64,000 nucleotides of DNA, from NCBI RefSeq assembly GCF_008801835.1, contig NZ_VZOW01000001.1, forward strand, positions 434,001 through 498,000, written 5' to 3'. Position 1 is the stretch's first letter. Every line of letters begins with the position of its first letter. Below the pieces are notes generated by a model. That model made no database searches and was not told the origin of the DNA. It worked only from the letters and a program-made list of their open reading frames with translations. The stretch comes from Cupriavidus pauculus. GTDB lineage: Bacteria; Pseudomonadota; Gammaproteobacteria; Burkholderiales; Burkholderiaceae. The position numbers were made by a program, and so were the translations under genes. This document shows positions 27,923-36,781 of this stretch, piece after piece.

Positions 27923-29341
27923 TTACTGTGGAAACTGGACCGCGCGTGGCTCCAGGAACTCTTCGAGTCCGTAGACGCCGCCTTCACGCCCGACGCCGGA
28001 CATGCCGAATCCACCGAATGGCGCGGCGGCGTTGAACCGCGCACCGTTGATATCCACCTGCCCCGCGCGCAGTTGATCGGCCACCGCCTCGGCGCTCGCG
28101 TCATCGGCTGCCCAGACGGTGGCGGCCAGCCCGTAGCGAGTGCCGTTTGCCTGCGCAATCGCTTCGTTGACGGTGTCATAGCAGAGCACGGCCAGCACCG
28201 GGCCAAAGATCTCCTCGGTGGCCAGGCGGCTGTCCGGCGATACGTTGCCGTAGACGGTCGGGGCCACGAAGTAGCCGCGCCCCGGGACGGCGGCATCGGG
28301 GCCACCGGCGATGCGCTCGAAGCCGGCCCGCTCCGCCTCGGCGATATGGGCCAGCACGCGCTGGCGCTGCAAGGCGGACAGCAGCGGGCCCACGCGAGTC
28401 GCGCCATCAGCCGGATCGCCCAACACCATGCCGGCGACGGCGTCCGCCAATAACGTGCGGCATTGCGGATAGTCGGCCCGGGGAACGATCAGGCGCGTGG
28501 TCGCGCTGCAGGTCTGTCCGGCATTGAGAAAGCACGAAGCGACAGTTGCCTTGACCGCGCGGGCGAGGTCGGCGCCGGGCAGCACGATGGCTGGCGACTT
28601 GCCGCCCAGTTCCATCGACACGCGCTTCATGTCGCCCGCTGCCAGCGCTGCCACCTTGCGGCCGACCTGCGTCGAGCCGGTGAACGACACCATCTGCACA
28701 CCGGGATGCGTCACCAGTGCCTCGCCCACTTCGCCGTCGCCCCAGACGATGTTCAACACGCCCGGCGGCATGCCAGCCTGCTCGCACGCCGACATCAGGT
28801 GCGCCGCGGCTGCCGGCGCCAGTTCCGAGGGTTTCAGCACCACCGTGCACCCCGCCAGCAGGGCGGGCGCGAGCTTGCCGGTGATCTGGTGCAGCGGATA
28901 GTTCCAGGGTGTGATGGCGGCCACCACGCCCACGGGCATCATCGTGACCCGCGAGTGACCGACTTCGCGCACGAAGGCGAAGGTGCCCGCCAGAGCCGCC
29001 GTGGCACGCCAGGCGGCGACAGGTGCATCCACCTGGATGCGCTGTGCCAGCTTCAGCGGCATGCCAACTTCCCGCGAGATCTGTTGTGCCAGCGCCTGGC
29101 CGGTAAGCTCCAGCGCATCGGCAACGGCGCGCAGCACCGCCGCACGGGCATGCACGCCTAGCCGTTGCCATGCGGCCAGCGCGCGCGCGGCGGCCTTGAC
29201 TGCCTGGTCGACGTCGCGGGCGTTGCCAAGATGCACGTCGCCCAATGGGGCTTCTGTCGCGGCGTCATGAATGCGCACGGTCCTGCCATCGGAAACCGCA
29301 CATCGCTGGCCATCGATGAAGTGTTGGTTCCACTCGATCAT
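27923..29341 (-). CDS. Aldehyde dehydrogenase family protein of the acyl-CoA catabolic operon
   Basis: 472 aa. Catalytic residues are complete: Asn in TPWNYP, Lys170, Glu244 in MELGGKS, and Cys278 in NAGQTCSA. The ATG at 29341 overlaps the stop of the upstream crotonase by ATGA, so an earlier start (29413) is unlikely. In this setting it would oxidise an aldehyde released by a CoA-dependent cleavage, as vanillin dehydrogenase does in hydroxycinnamate pathways. That role is inferred from the neighbours and not from a substrate motif. Closely similar in layout to the ALDH at 4482-5912. Confidence 0.9.
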   Translation of the reverse strand: MIEWNQHFIDGQRCAVSDGRTVRIHDAATEAPLGDVHLGNARDVDQAVKAAARALAAWQRLGVHARAAVLRAVADALELTGQALAQQISREVGMPLKLAQRIQVDAPVAAWRATAALAGTFAFVREVGHSRVTMMPVGVVAAITPWNYPLHQITGKLAPALLAGCTVVLKPSELAPAAAAHLMSACEQAGMPPGVLNIVWGDGEVGEALVTHPGVQMVSFTGSTQVGRKVAALAAGDMKRVSMELGGKSPAIVLPGADLARAVKATVASCFLNAGQTCSATTRLIVPRADYPQCRTLLADAVAGMVLGDPADGATRVGPLLSALQRQRVLAHIAEAERAGFERIAGGPDAAVPGRGYFVAPTVYGNVSPDSRLATEEIFGPVLAVLCYDTVNEAIAQANGTRYGLAATVWAADDASAEAVADQLRAGQVDINGARFNAAAPFGGFGMSGVGREGGVYGLEEFLEPRAVQFPQ

Positions 29342-30108
29342 TGTTTTTCCTTCGCATTGCGTTGGCTGAGAAATTCGGCCATTACGCGCTGTGGTTCGCC
29401 ATCGGCATAGCATTCAAGCTGCGCGCGGATGCCCGCCACGCAGGCGTCGTCAAAGCCTGGCTGGGTCATGGCGCGCAAGCGCTGCTTCGACAAGCGTACC
29501 GACGTCGGAGGCAACGACGCGAGCGAACGCGCGCGCGCCAGCGCGGCATCCATCAATTCGGCCTCGGCATGCAATGCCGTTACCAGGCCGATTTCGTAGG
29601 CACGCTGCCCGGACACCAGTTCGCCAGACAGCGACATCTGCACGTTATGCGTGTGTCCCACGTGCAACGTCATCAGGTACGAGCCGACGATGCTGGCCAA
29701 GCCCGCCTTTACCTCGGGCTGTCCCCAGCGGCTGTCCGGCGTGGTCAGCCGCCAGTCCGCGCACAGCGCCAGCTGGAACCCGGCGCCTGCGGCCACGCCC
29801 TGCACTGCAGCTACGCAAGGCTTGTCGAGATCGCGCACGGCCTGGTACATCGCCCGCTGGCGATTGAGCCACGGCACGATCTGCTGCCATGTCACCGCGG
29901 CGGCTTCGTCCAGGTCCTGGCCAGCGCAGAACGCGCGCCCACCCGCCCCGGTCAGCACCACCGCCCGCACGGACGTATCGGCATTGAGGCGGCCCAGCGC
30001 GGCGATCAATTCGCCGCGCAGCGCATCGTTGACGGCATTCATGCGCGCCGGCCGGTTTAGTGTGACGACGGCCAGGCTGCCATCGCGCTCCACAAGCACA
30101 GGTTCCAT
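29338..30108 (-). CDS. Enoyl-CoA hydratase/isomerase family protein (crotonase)
   Basis: 256 aa. VTLNRPARMNAVNDAL, TGAGGRAFCAGQDLDEA (oxyanion hole), AAVQGVAAGAGFQLALCADWRLT and the catalytic Glu in WGQPEVKAGLASIVGSYLM mark a crotonase. The INWGIPPG segment of characterised feruloyl-CoA hydratase-lyases is not present, so that exact activity is not supported. ATG 30108 has GGAG six bases upstream and lies one base after the stop of the CoA ligase; ATG 30120 is a weaker alternative. Coupled on both sides. Confidence 0.9.
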   Translation of the reverse strand: MEPVLVERDGSLAVVTLNRPARMNAVNDALRGELIAALGRLNADTSVRAVVLTGAGGRAFCAGQDLDEAAAVTWQQIVPWLNRQRAMYQAVRDLDKPCVAAVQGVAAGAGFQLALCADWRLTTPDSRWGQPEVKAGLASIVGSYLMTLHVGHTHNVQMSLSGELVSGQRAYEIGLVTALHAEAELMDAALARARSLASLPPTSVRLSKQRLRAMTQPGFDDACVAGIRAQLECYADGEPQRVMAEFLSQRNAKEKQ

Positions 30109-30109
30109 A

Positions 30110-32191
30110 TCAGGCTCCATGAAGTTCCACCACGGCGTCGACGGCCAGGACGCCCTCGCCCGCGGCCATCACCATCATGGGATTGATGTCGACCGACTTC
30201 AGCGCGCCGCGATGGCGCAGCGCCCAGTTGCCGAGCGCCACGGCTGCCGAGGCCAGCGCATCGAGGTCCAGCGCGGGGATGTCGCGGTAGCCATCGAACA
30301 GCGGCGCCAGCCGCAGCCGCGCGCAAGCCGCCTTCGCCTGCGCCACGTTGAACGGCGCCAGCAACGTGACAATGTCCTTGCGCAACTCGAGCAGCGTGCC
30401 GCCCTCGCCGATCATCACGAGCGGCCCGAACACGGGATCGACCGATACCCCCAGCGCAAACTCATGGCGCCCCTTGACCATCGGCGCCACCACCACGCGC
30501 GGGGCGTCCACGCCCAGGACACCCAGCGTGGCCAGGCAGTCTTCGGCGGCCTGCGCCACGGCGGGTACATCGGACAGCCGCAGGCGCACCAGTCCGTGCT
30601 CGCTCTTATGCGGGACCTCGGCAGCGCAGCCCTTGACCACGACCGGCCCGCCACCGAGCGCAGCAAACGCGGCCACCGCTTCGCTGGCGCTTGCGCAGAA
30701 GCGATACGGCACTACCGGGACGCCGGCTTCGGCCAACAGCGACAGGCTGCGAGCCTCATCCTGCAGGCCGTGGCCCGGCAGTGGCTGCGCGGCCGGAGGC
30801 ACGCAATCCTCGGCAGCGGCCTCCAGCCGTGCATGGGCGGCGTACTGGGCCAACGCGGCAATCGCATCGGCCTCGGTCACAAAGGTGGGCACGCCATGGC
30901 GCACGAAGACCTCGCGCACCGACCCTTGCGGCGCGCTGGCCACCAGCGGCTTGCCCAGCCGCTCGCTAAAAGCGGCCGCATCGCGGGCCAGCGCCTCCAC
31001 GTCGTAGCCCGGGCCCGCCACGGGGATGCCGACCATGACCATATCGGCCTGCGGATCAGCGCCCAGCGCATCGAGCACACGCGGGAACATGTCACCGTGG
31101 CCCATCAGTGCCGCCGTCATGTCCAGCGGATTATTCGCGGTACCGAATTCAGGCAGGATGGCGCCAAGCCGGTCCAGCGTTTCCGGCTGCAACTCCGTCA
31201 GCGGCAAGTCGTGGCGCTCCGCCAAGTCCGCCGCCATCACGCCGACGGCGCCGCTATGGCTCATCACCACGGTGCGGCCTTGCCCCGGTGTGCGGTTTTG
31301 CAGGTAGAGCGGCACGGCACGCACCAGTTCGCCGATGTCGCCGGCCCGCCAGATACCGTGACGCGCCAGAAAGGCGTCGATGGCCGCATCGTTGCCAACC
31401 AGCGCGCCGGTATGCGATGCCGCCGCGCGCGCGCCGCGCTGGCTGTTGCCGGCCTTGATCGCCACGATACTGACGCCACGGCTACGCGCCAGCGCGGCGG
31501 CACGGGCCAGTGCAGCCGGGTCCGAGATCGATTCCAGGTAGACCAGGATCAACCGCACCTCCGGGTCTTCGGCGACGGCACAGGTCATGGCACAGGCGTC
31601 CAGGTCTGCGTCGTTGCCGGTCGCAACCAGATAGCGCACGCCAAATCCGGCCTGACGCAGCAACGCATAGGGCATGACGCTGGCCGCGCCGCTCTGGCTG
31701 ATGATGGCGATGGGTCCATCCTGGGGCGCCACCTCCATGAACATCGTCGAGAAATTCAGCACGGCGCCGCTCGCGAAATTGGCCGTGCCCTGCGCATTCG
31801 GGCCCACCAGCCGCATGCCGCCCGCATTCGCCACGTCCACCAGTTGTTGCTGGCGCTGCCGCCCGGCCTCGCCGGTTTCGGCAAACCCCGACGCCATGAT
31901 GACCGCCGCCTTGACCCCGGCCTCGGCGCAGACCCGTACCTGCTCCAAGGTGGCATCACCCGATACCGCGATGACCACCGCGTCTGGCGTTTTTCCGATG
32001 GCGTCGAGCGTGGGATACGCGCGATAGCCCTGGATCGTGTCGCGCCCTGGATTTACCGGAAACACCTCACCCTGGTAGCCGAACTGGCGTAGGTAGTGGA
32101 TCGGCCGGCCGCCCACCTTGTTGGGATTGTCCGAGGCGCCGATGACGGCCACCGAGGCCGGCGCAAACAGCGCGTTGAAGGTCTCAGTCAA
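30110..32191 (-). CDS. NDP-forming acyl-CoA synthetase (acetate-CoA ligase family, fused alpha+beta)
   Basis: 693 aa. The N-terminal half is the CoA-binding Rossmann domain (FAPASVAVIGASDNPNKVGG) followed by succinyl-CoA-ligase-like domains. The phosphorylatable His260 lies in AAASHTGALVGND. The C-terminal part (VVKGCAAEVPHKSEHGLV, then GRHEFALGVSVDPVFGPLVMIGEGG) is the ATP-grasp domain. It activates a carboxylic acid with CoA and ATP, giving ADP and phosphate; FerA of Sphingobium is a related feruloyl-CoA synthetase. A TTG start at 32191 with GGGAGC six bases upstream is preferred over ATG 32239, which has no ribosome site and would overlap the upstream gene by 56 bases. Confidence 0.9.
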   Translation of the reverse strand: MTETFNALFAPASVAVIGASDNPNKVGGRPIHYLRQFGYQGEVFPVNPGRDTIQGYRAYPTLDAIGKTPDAVVIAVSGDATLEQVRVCAEAGVKAAVIMASGFAETGEAGRQRQQQLVDVANAGGMRLVGPNAQGTANFASGAVLNFSTMFMEVAPQDGPIAIISQSGAASVMPYALLRQAGFGVRYLVATGNDADLDACAMTCAVAEDPEVRLILVYLESISDPAALARAAALARSRGVSIVAIKAGNSQRGARAAASHTGALVGNDAAIDAFLARHGIWRAGDIGELVRAVPLYLQNRTPGQGRTVVMSHSGAVGVMAADLAERHDLPLTELQPETLDRLGAILPEFGTANNPLDMTAALMGHGDMFPRVLDALGADPQADMVMVGIPVAGPGYDVEALARDAAAFSERLGKPLVASAPQGSVREVFVRHGVPTFVTEADAIAALAQYAAHARLEAAAEDCVPPAAQPLPGHGLQDEARSLSLLAEAGVPVVPYRFCASASEAVAAFAALGGGPVVVKGCAAEVPHKSEHGLVRLRLSDVPAVAQAAEDCLATLGVLGVDAPRVVVAPMVKGRHEFALGVSVDPVFGPLVMIGEGGTLLELRKDIVTLLAPFNVAQAKAACARLRLAPLFDGYRDIPALDLDALASAAVALGNWALRHRGALKSVDINPMMVMAAGEGVLAVDAVVELHGA

Positions 32192-33188
32192 GGGTCGCTC
32201 CCGATGCCTTGACCACGGGCGACCACTTGGCTGCGTCATGCTGGACCAGCTTTGCGAAATCGGCAGGCGTGCCCGGCAGTGGCCGCGCTCCCAGGGCGGC
32301 CAGTTGGCGCTGCACGTCGGCTTGCGCCAGTACTTTCTGCAGCTCGCCGTTGAGTTGGTGGATCACTTCCGGCGGCGTGCCTTTGGGCGCTGAGAGTCCG
32401 AACCAAATGGTGACGTCAAACCCCGGCAGCCCGGACTCGGCGATCGTCGGCACCTTGGGCAGCGTTTCCGAGCGCGTCGGGCCGCTCACGCCCAGTGCCT
32501 TGACCTTGCCGCTGCCGATGTACTGCACCTGGCTCGAGACCGTATCGAACATCATCGAGATACGCCCGCCCAGCAGGTCTGTAAATGCAGCGGCCGAGCC
32601 CTTGTAAGGCACGTGGACGATATCGATGCCAGCCATCGACTTGAACAGTTCGCCAGACAGGTGATTGGAGCTGCCGTTGCCGGCGGAGCCAAAGGTCAGG
32701 GAGCCCGGCTTCTGTTTTGCCAGCGCCACGAGTTCCTTGACGCTGGCGACCGGCAGGCTGTTGGGCACCACCAGCACGTTCACCGTAGACGCCACCGAGC
32801 CCACCGCATCGAACGCTTTGACCGGGTCGACCTTCATCGACCGATAGAGCGACGGGTTGATGGCCATGGTGCCTGTGGTGGCGAAGAACAGCGTATAGCC
32901 ATCGGGCGCTGCGCCAGCCGCCGCTTCGGTGGCGATCGTGCCGCCCGCGCCGCCGCGGTTGTCGACGATCACCGGCTGGCCAAGCTGCTGCGAAAGATGC
33001 TGCCCGATCAGCCGTGCCATGGCGTCGGTTGGGCCGCCCGCCGGAAACGGCACAATCAGTCGGACCGGCTTGGTGGGATAGCCGGCGGCCGCGTGCGCCA
33101 TGGCGCCGAACGCCAGCGGCGCCATGGCCAGCGCCAACGCGCATAACGGCCGGCGCAGCGCCCCCCATATCTTCGGAAAGGTTCGCAT
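32184..33188 (-). CDS. Bug/TctC family tripartite tricarboxylate transporter substrate-binding protein
   Basis: 334 aa. A signal peptide (residues about 1-33, hydrophobic ALALAMAPLAFGAM, cleavage after AHA) is followed by YPTKPVRLIVPFPAGGPTDAMARLIGQ, the Bug-family start, and by DNRGGAGGTIA, the conserved binding-site loop. It captures a carboxylate in the periplasm. No TctA/TctB membrane partners are nearby, as is common for Bug proteins in this group. It is the first gene of the operon, with a strong GGAG ribosome site, and is divergent from a LysR regulator. Confidence 0.93.
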   Translation of the reverse strand: MRTFPKIWGALRRPLCALALAMAPLAFGAMAHAAAGYPTKPVRLIVPFPAGGPTDAMARLIGQHLSQQLGQPVIVDNRGGAGGTIATEAAAGAAPDGYTLFFATTGTMAINPSLYRSMKVDPVKAFDAVGSVASTVNVLVVPNSLPVASVKELVALAKQKPGSLTFGSAGNGSSNHLSGELFKSMAGIDIVHVPYKGSAAAFTDLLGGRISMMFDTVSSQVQYIGSGKVKALGVSGPTRSETLPKVPTIAESGLPGFDVTIWFGLSAPKGTPPEVIHQLNGELQKVLAQADVQRQLAALGARPLPGTPADFAKLVQHDAAKWSPVVKASGATLD

Positions 33189-33289
33189 CTTGTCTCCATA
33201 TCGTTGGTCGCCCCTCTCTGCATGGAGGGATGACCGCAGTGTAGGGAGACTTCAGCCGACGCAAAAGCGTATAGTCTGCGATACCTGAT

Positions 33290-33304
33290 ATCCATTTTTT
33301 GGAT
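33290..33304. promoter_or_regulatory. Candidate LysR-type operator (ATC-N9-GAT)
   Basis: ATCCA-TTTTT-TGGAT is a perfect 5+5+5 inverted repeat. It contains the ATC-N9-GAT pattern used by LysR-type regulators such as NodD. It ends 11 bases before the lysR ATG and about 100 bases upstream of the bug gene, where autorepression plus activation of the operon is expected. Assigned by pattern and position. Confidence 0.5.
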
Positions 33305-33315
33305 GGCTGCAGAAA

Positions 33316-34233
33316 ATGAATCTAAAACAGCTGGAAACCGTGGCGCTGGTGGCGGAACTTGGGTCGCTCTCGCGCGCGGCGCGGGCGATGGGGACCGCCC
33401 AATCGCTGGTCAGCCGCGCGATTGCGCAGATCGAGTCCGAATGGGGCGACCGACTGTTCGAGCGGACCGGACGGGGCGTGGTCCTGTCCGAGTTCGGCAA
33501 GCGCGTCTTGCCGGAAATCGAGCTGCTGCTGGTGCAGTCGGCACGCTTGCATGACGAGGTGCGCAATGCGGCCGGCGTGCCGACTGGCATCGTACGGATC
33601 GGGGTGTTGCCTTCGATGACCCGACGGCTGATTCCGGCGCTATTTGAGGATCTGACGATCACCGCGCCGGGTGTGCGGCTGCGCGTCAGTGAGGGATTTA
33701 GCGGCCAGCTCGACGAACAGCTCGATTCCGGCCATCTCGACCTGGCCGTCATCAACCGCTACGGACCCAGTCCGCGCCAGAACGAAGACGTGCTCGCCAA
33801 CGTGACCACCTATCTGATCGGCAAACCCGACCATCCGCTGGCAAGCCGGCGCACCGTCGATTTCAGACAGCTCGATGGCGTGCCGCTGGTATTGCCGCCC
33901 GCCCCCAATGGCTTGCGCTCGATCCTGGACCAGCATGCCCGGCAGCAAGGCGTGACGCTGGACGTGGCACTGGAAGTGGAATCGCTCAATACGATGAAGG
34001 AGGTGGCGCTATCGGGTCACGCCCTGACCATCCTGCCCGAACTGGCCGTGGATCGTGAAATCGGCACCGGACAGCTGGCTGCGGCCGAAATCGTCGAGCC
34101 GCGGCTGACACGCTCGATCAGCTTGGCGCTGACCCAGCATCATCCGCTGTCGCGAGCGGCCCGTTTGGTGCTGTCACGTCTGCACGGCCTGGTGCCGCGC
34201 GTGGCCAGCGGTGATTGGCCACGGTCGCAGTGA
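33316..34233 (+). CDS. LysR family transcriptional regulator of the catabolic operon
   Basis: 305 aa. The N-terminal helix-turn-helix is in LKQLETVALVAELGSLSRAARAMGTAQSLVSRAIAQIE, with a C-terminal effector-binding domain. It is divergent from the bug/CoA-ligase/crotonase/ALDH operon and separated from it by a region holding an ATC-N9-GAT inverted repeat, so it is probably the regulator of that operon. The ribosome site is weak (no GGAG), which fits a low-abundance, autoregulated protein. Terminated by the hairpin at 34255-34287. Confidence 0.92.
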   Translation: MNLKQLETVALVAELGSLSRAARAMGTAQSLVSRAIAQIESEWGDRLFERTGRGVVLSEFGKRVLPEIELLLVQSARLHDEVRNAAGVPTGIVRIGVLPSMTRRLIPALFEDLTITAPGVRLRVSEGFSGQLDEQLDSGHLDLAVINRYGPSPRQNEDVLANVTTYLIGKPDHPLASRRTVDFRQLDGVPLVLPPAPNGLRSILDQHARQQGVTLDVALEVESLNTMKEVALSGHALTILPELAVDREIGTGQLAAAEIVEPRLTRSISLALTQHHPLSRAARLVLSRLHGLVPRVASGDWPRSQ

Positions 34234-34254
34234 CGACGTCCGGTTTCTTTGAAA

Positions 34255-34287
34255 ACAAAAAAGATCACTAAACAGTGACCTTTTTTG
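34255..34287. terminator. Bidirectional Rho-independent terminator between lysR and guaA
   Basis: AAAAAAGATCAC - TAAACA - GTGACCTTTTTT is a stem with one mismatch. It has a T run on both strands and a GTTTTC tail on the minus strand. It lies 22 bases after the lysR stop and serves lysR (+) and guaA (-), which converge here. Confidence 0.75.
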
Positions 34288-34428
34288 GAATGGCAAACCT
34301 CCGGCCGGTGCCGCAATCGCTTCGGAATCGGTGGACGGGAATTCTTTGAGCCCAGCCTCCGGTTCTTACGGCAGGCTTTCTCGCCGACTTGTTTCGCTAG
34401 CCGGCGATAGCCCCGGAAGTACCTGATT

Positions 34429-36048
34429 TCACTCCCACTCGATTGTCGCAGGCGGCTTGCCCGATACGTCGTAGACGACGCGGTTCAGGCCGCGGACTTC
34501 GTTGATGATGCGGTTCGAGCAGCGGCCGAGCAGCGCATACGGCAGGTGCGCCCAGTGTGCGGTCATGAAATCGGTGGTCTGCACGGCGCGCAGTGCCACG
34601 ACGTAATCGTACGTGCGGCCATCGCCCATCACGCCTACCGACTTGACCGGCAGGAACACGGCGAATGCCTGGCTGGTCAGGTCATACCAGCTCTTGCCTA
34701 CCTGATGCGGCTCGCACAGACCAGCGGCTGCATCCTGCTCGGTCGCGATGGTCTTGCGCAGTTCCTCGATGAAGATGGCGTCCGCGCGGCGCAGCAGTTC
34801 CGCGTAATCGCGCTTGACCTCGCCCAGGATCCGCACGCCAAGGCCCGGGCCCGGGAACGGATGGCGGTAGACCATCTCGGGCGGCAGGCCCAGCGCCACG
34901 CCGAGTTCGCGCACTTCGTCCTTGAACAGGTCGCGCAGCGGCTCCAGCAGCTTCAGGCCGAGGGTCTCCGGCAGGCCGCCCACGTTGTGGTGGCTCTTGA
35001 TGGTGGTGGCTTTCTTGGTCTTGGTGCCGCCCGATTCCACCACGTCCGGGTAGATCGTGCCCTGCGCCAGCCATTTGGCATTGCTGAGCTTTTTGGCTTC
35101 GGCCTGGAACACTTCCACGAATTCGCGGCCGATGATCTTGCGCTTCTGCTCGGGGTCGGTCACGCCGGCCAGATGGCCCAGGAACTGTTCCGAAGCATCG
35201 ATGTGGACGACCTTCGCGTGCAGGCGGCCCGCGAACATGTCCATCACCATCTTGCCCTCGTCGAGCCGCAGCAAGCCGTGGTCGACGAACACGCAGGTCA
35301 GTTGGTCGCCGATCGCGCGGTGGATCAGCGCCGCCGCCACCGACGAATCGACGCCGCCGGACAGGCCCAGGATCACTTCCTCATCGCCCACCTGCTCGCG
35401 GATCTTTTGCACGGCTTCGGTGATGTGGTCGCGCATCACCCAGTCGGCCTTCGCACCGGCGATCTGCAGTACGAAGCGCTCGAGCATCTCGCGGCCCTTC
35501 GACGTGTGCGTGACTTCGGGGTGGAACTGCACCGCATAATAACCGCGCGCCTCGTCGGCCATGCCGGCGATCGGGCAGCTCGGCGTCGATGCCATCAGCT
35601 TGAAGCCATCGGGCAGCGCCGTGACCTTGTCGCCGTGGCTCATCCAGACCTTGAGCATGCCGTGACCTTCCGGCGTGCTGAAATCCTCGATGCCCTTGAG
35701 CAGATTGGTATGGCCATGGGCGCGCACTTCCGCGTAGCCGAACTCGCGCGAATCGCTCCATTCCACCTTGCCGCCCAACTGCACGGCCATGGTCTGCATG
35801 CCATAGCAGATGCCCAGGACGGGCACGCCGAGATCCCACACCGCCTGCGGCGCGCGCAGCTGATGGTCTTCGTACGTGCTGGCGTGGCTGCCGGACAGGA
35901 TCACGCCCTTGGGCGCGAACTCGCGGACGAACTCGTCGCTGACGTCGTTGGGGTGGATCTCGCAGTAGACGTGTGCTTCGCGAACGCGGCGCGCGATCAG
36001 CTGCGTGACTTGCGAGCCGAAATCAAGAATGAGGATTTTGTCGTGCAT
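34429..36048 (-). CDS. guaA: GMP synthase (glutamine-hydrolysing)
   Basis: 539 aa. It converts XMP, ATP and glutamine to GMP. The amidotransferase Cys81 is in GICYGMQ and its His in QFHPEVTH. The ATP-pyrophosphatase loop is [13 protein letters not shown], and the C-terminus ends [10 protein letters not shown] as in known GuaA. guaB, for the previous step, lies about 0.7 kb upstream on the same strand with one membrane-protein gene between them, an arrangement that keeps the two-step branch together. It overlaps that gene by 26 bases. Confidence 0.97.
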   Translation of the reverse strand: MHDKILILDFGSQVTQLIARRVREAHVYCEIHPNDVSDEFVREFAPKGVILSGSHASTYEDHQLRAPQAVWDLGVPVLGICYGMQTMAVQLGGKVEWSDSREFGYAEVRAHGHTNLLKGIEDFSTPEGHGMLKVWMSHGDKVTALPDGFKLMASTPSCPIAGMADEARGYYAVQFHPEVTHTSKGREMLERFVLQIAGAKADWVMRDHITEAVQKIREQVGDEEVILGLSGGVDSSVAAALIHRAIGDQLTCVFVDHGLLRLDEGKMVMDMFAGRLHAKVVHIDASEQFLGHLAGVTDPEQKRKIIGREFVEVFQAEAKKLSNAKWLAQGTIYPDVVESGGTKTKKATTIKSHHNVGGLPETLGLKLLEPLRDLFKDEVRELGVALGLPPEMVYRHPFPGPGLGVRILGEVKRDYAELLRRADAIFIEELRKTIATEQDAAAGLCEPHQVGKSWYDLTSQAFAVFLPVKSVGVMGDGRTYDYVVALRAVQTTDFMTAHWAHLPYALLGRCSNRIINEVRGLNRVVYDVSGKPPATIEWE

Positions 36049-36688
36049 GATGAGCCGTTGGCAGTGCGTCCGGATCGGGTTCGGGCATCACCTCGGTGCC
36101 CGGACCATAGCCGGGCGGCGGCGTGATGACCGGCTCGCGCCGGTATTCGGGAGATACGGTGGATGCGTTGGCGCGCGCCGGACGGGCCGCGCCAACATCG
36201 GCGACGTCGGTGACGTCACGGACATCGTTCGGATGGTAGACAGCAGTTGCGCGTGCGTCGCGCTCGGCCTTGGCCTGGTCGGCCAGCACGCGCTCGCGCA
36301 GCCGCACCTTCTTGGCAGATGGAATCTGCACGATGGCGAAGAACAGCATCATCGCGGCCAGCGTGAGCAGCCAGACCTTGCCGGCGCCCTGCACGGGCAT
36401 ATCGAGGAACAGCGTCCAGACAGCGATCATGATGGCGCTGACCAGATTGGTATAGCCCACCGTGCGGGCCACGGGCACCGTCAACTGCCCATTGATGGTG
36501 GCCAGGAACAGCAGCCATGACAGGCCGATCGTTGCCACGCCCAGCAACTGCCCGAACAGGGCCGGTTGGGCCGGGGGCAATTGCAGCGCGGCGTACAGCG
36601 TGGAAAAAGGCGACATCAGCAGCAGGATGCCGAGCAGCAAGTGAAGCAGCGCATCGAAAAACAGCACGGCTCGCAGCAATACCTTCAT
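36023..36688 (-). CDS. Conserved integral membrane protein between guaB and guaA
   Basis: 221 aa. Four hydrophobic segments lie at about residues 5-25, 45-65, 75-95 and 103-122, followed by a charged Arg/Ala/Asp-rich tail of about 100 residues that should be cytoplasmic. The function is not recognised. The gene overlaps the start of guaA by 26 bases and lies about 90 bases after guaB, so it is transcribed with the guanine genes. AAGGAGCGCCC precedes the ATG. A link to nucleotide metabolism is only positional. Confidence 0.78.
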   Translation of the reverse strand: MKVLLRAVLFFDALLHLLLGILLLMSPFSTLYAALQLPPAQPALFGQLLGVATIGLSWLLFLATINGQLTVPVARTVGYTNLVSAIMIAVWTLFLDMPVQGAGKVWLLTLAAMMLFFAIVQIPSAKKVRLRERVLADQAKAERDARATAVYHPNDVRDVTDVADVGAARPARANASTVSPEYRREPVITPPPGYGPGTEVMPEPDPDALPTAHHARQNPHS

Positions 36689-36781
36689 GGGCGCTCCTTA
36701 TTGCGGCGCGGCCGCGCGGCCCCGTCGACTTCAACGAAACCAGCGCGGCCGTGATGCCCTGTCGGGCGGGGCCAGATCGAA

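Noticed and set aside
29651-32092. Plus-strand ORF of 813 aa opposite the CoA ligase and crotonase
   Set aside because: No recognisable domain; antisense to coupled genes with catalytic motifs.
27083-34233. Genomic island integrated at the 3' end of guaA
   Set aside because: The guaA end is a known integration site, but no integrase, direct repeat of the guaA end or composition shift was seen. The cluster looks like normal chromosome.
34290-34428. tRNA or small RNA gene between lysR and guaA
   Set aside because: No tRNA arms or T-loop sequence could be fitted, and nothing beyond the terminator is supported.
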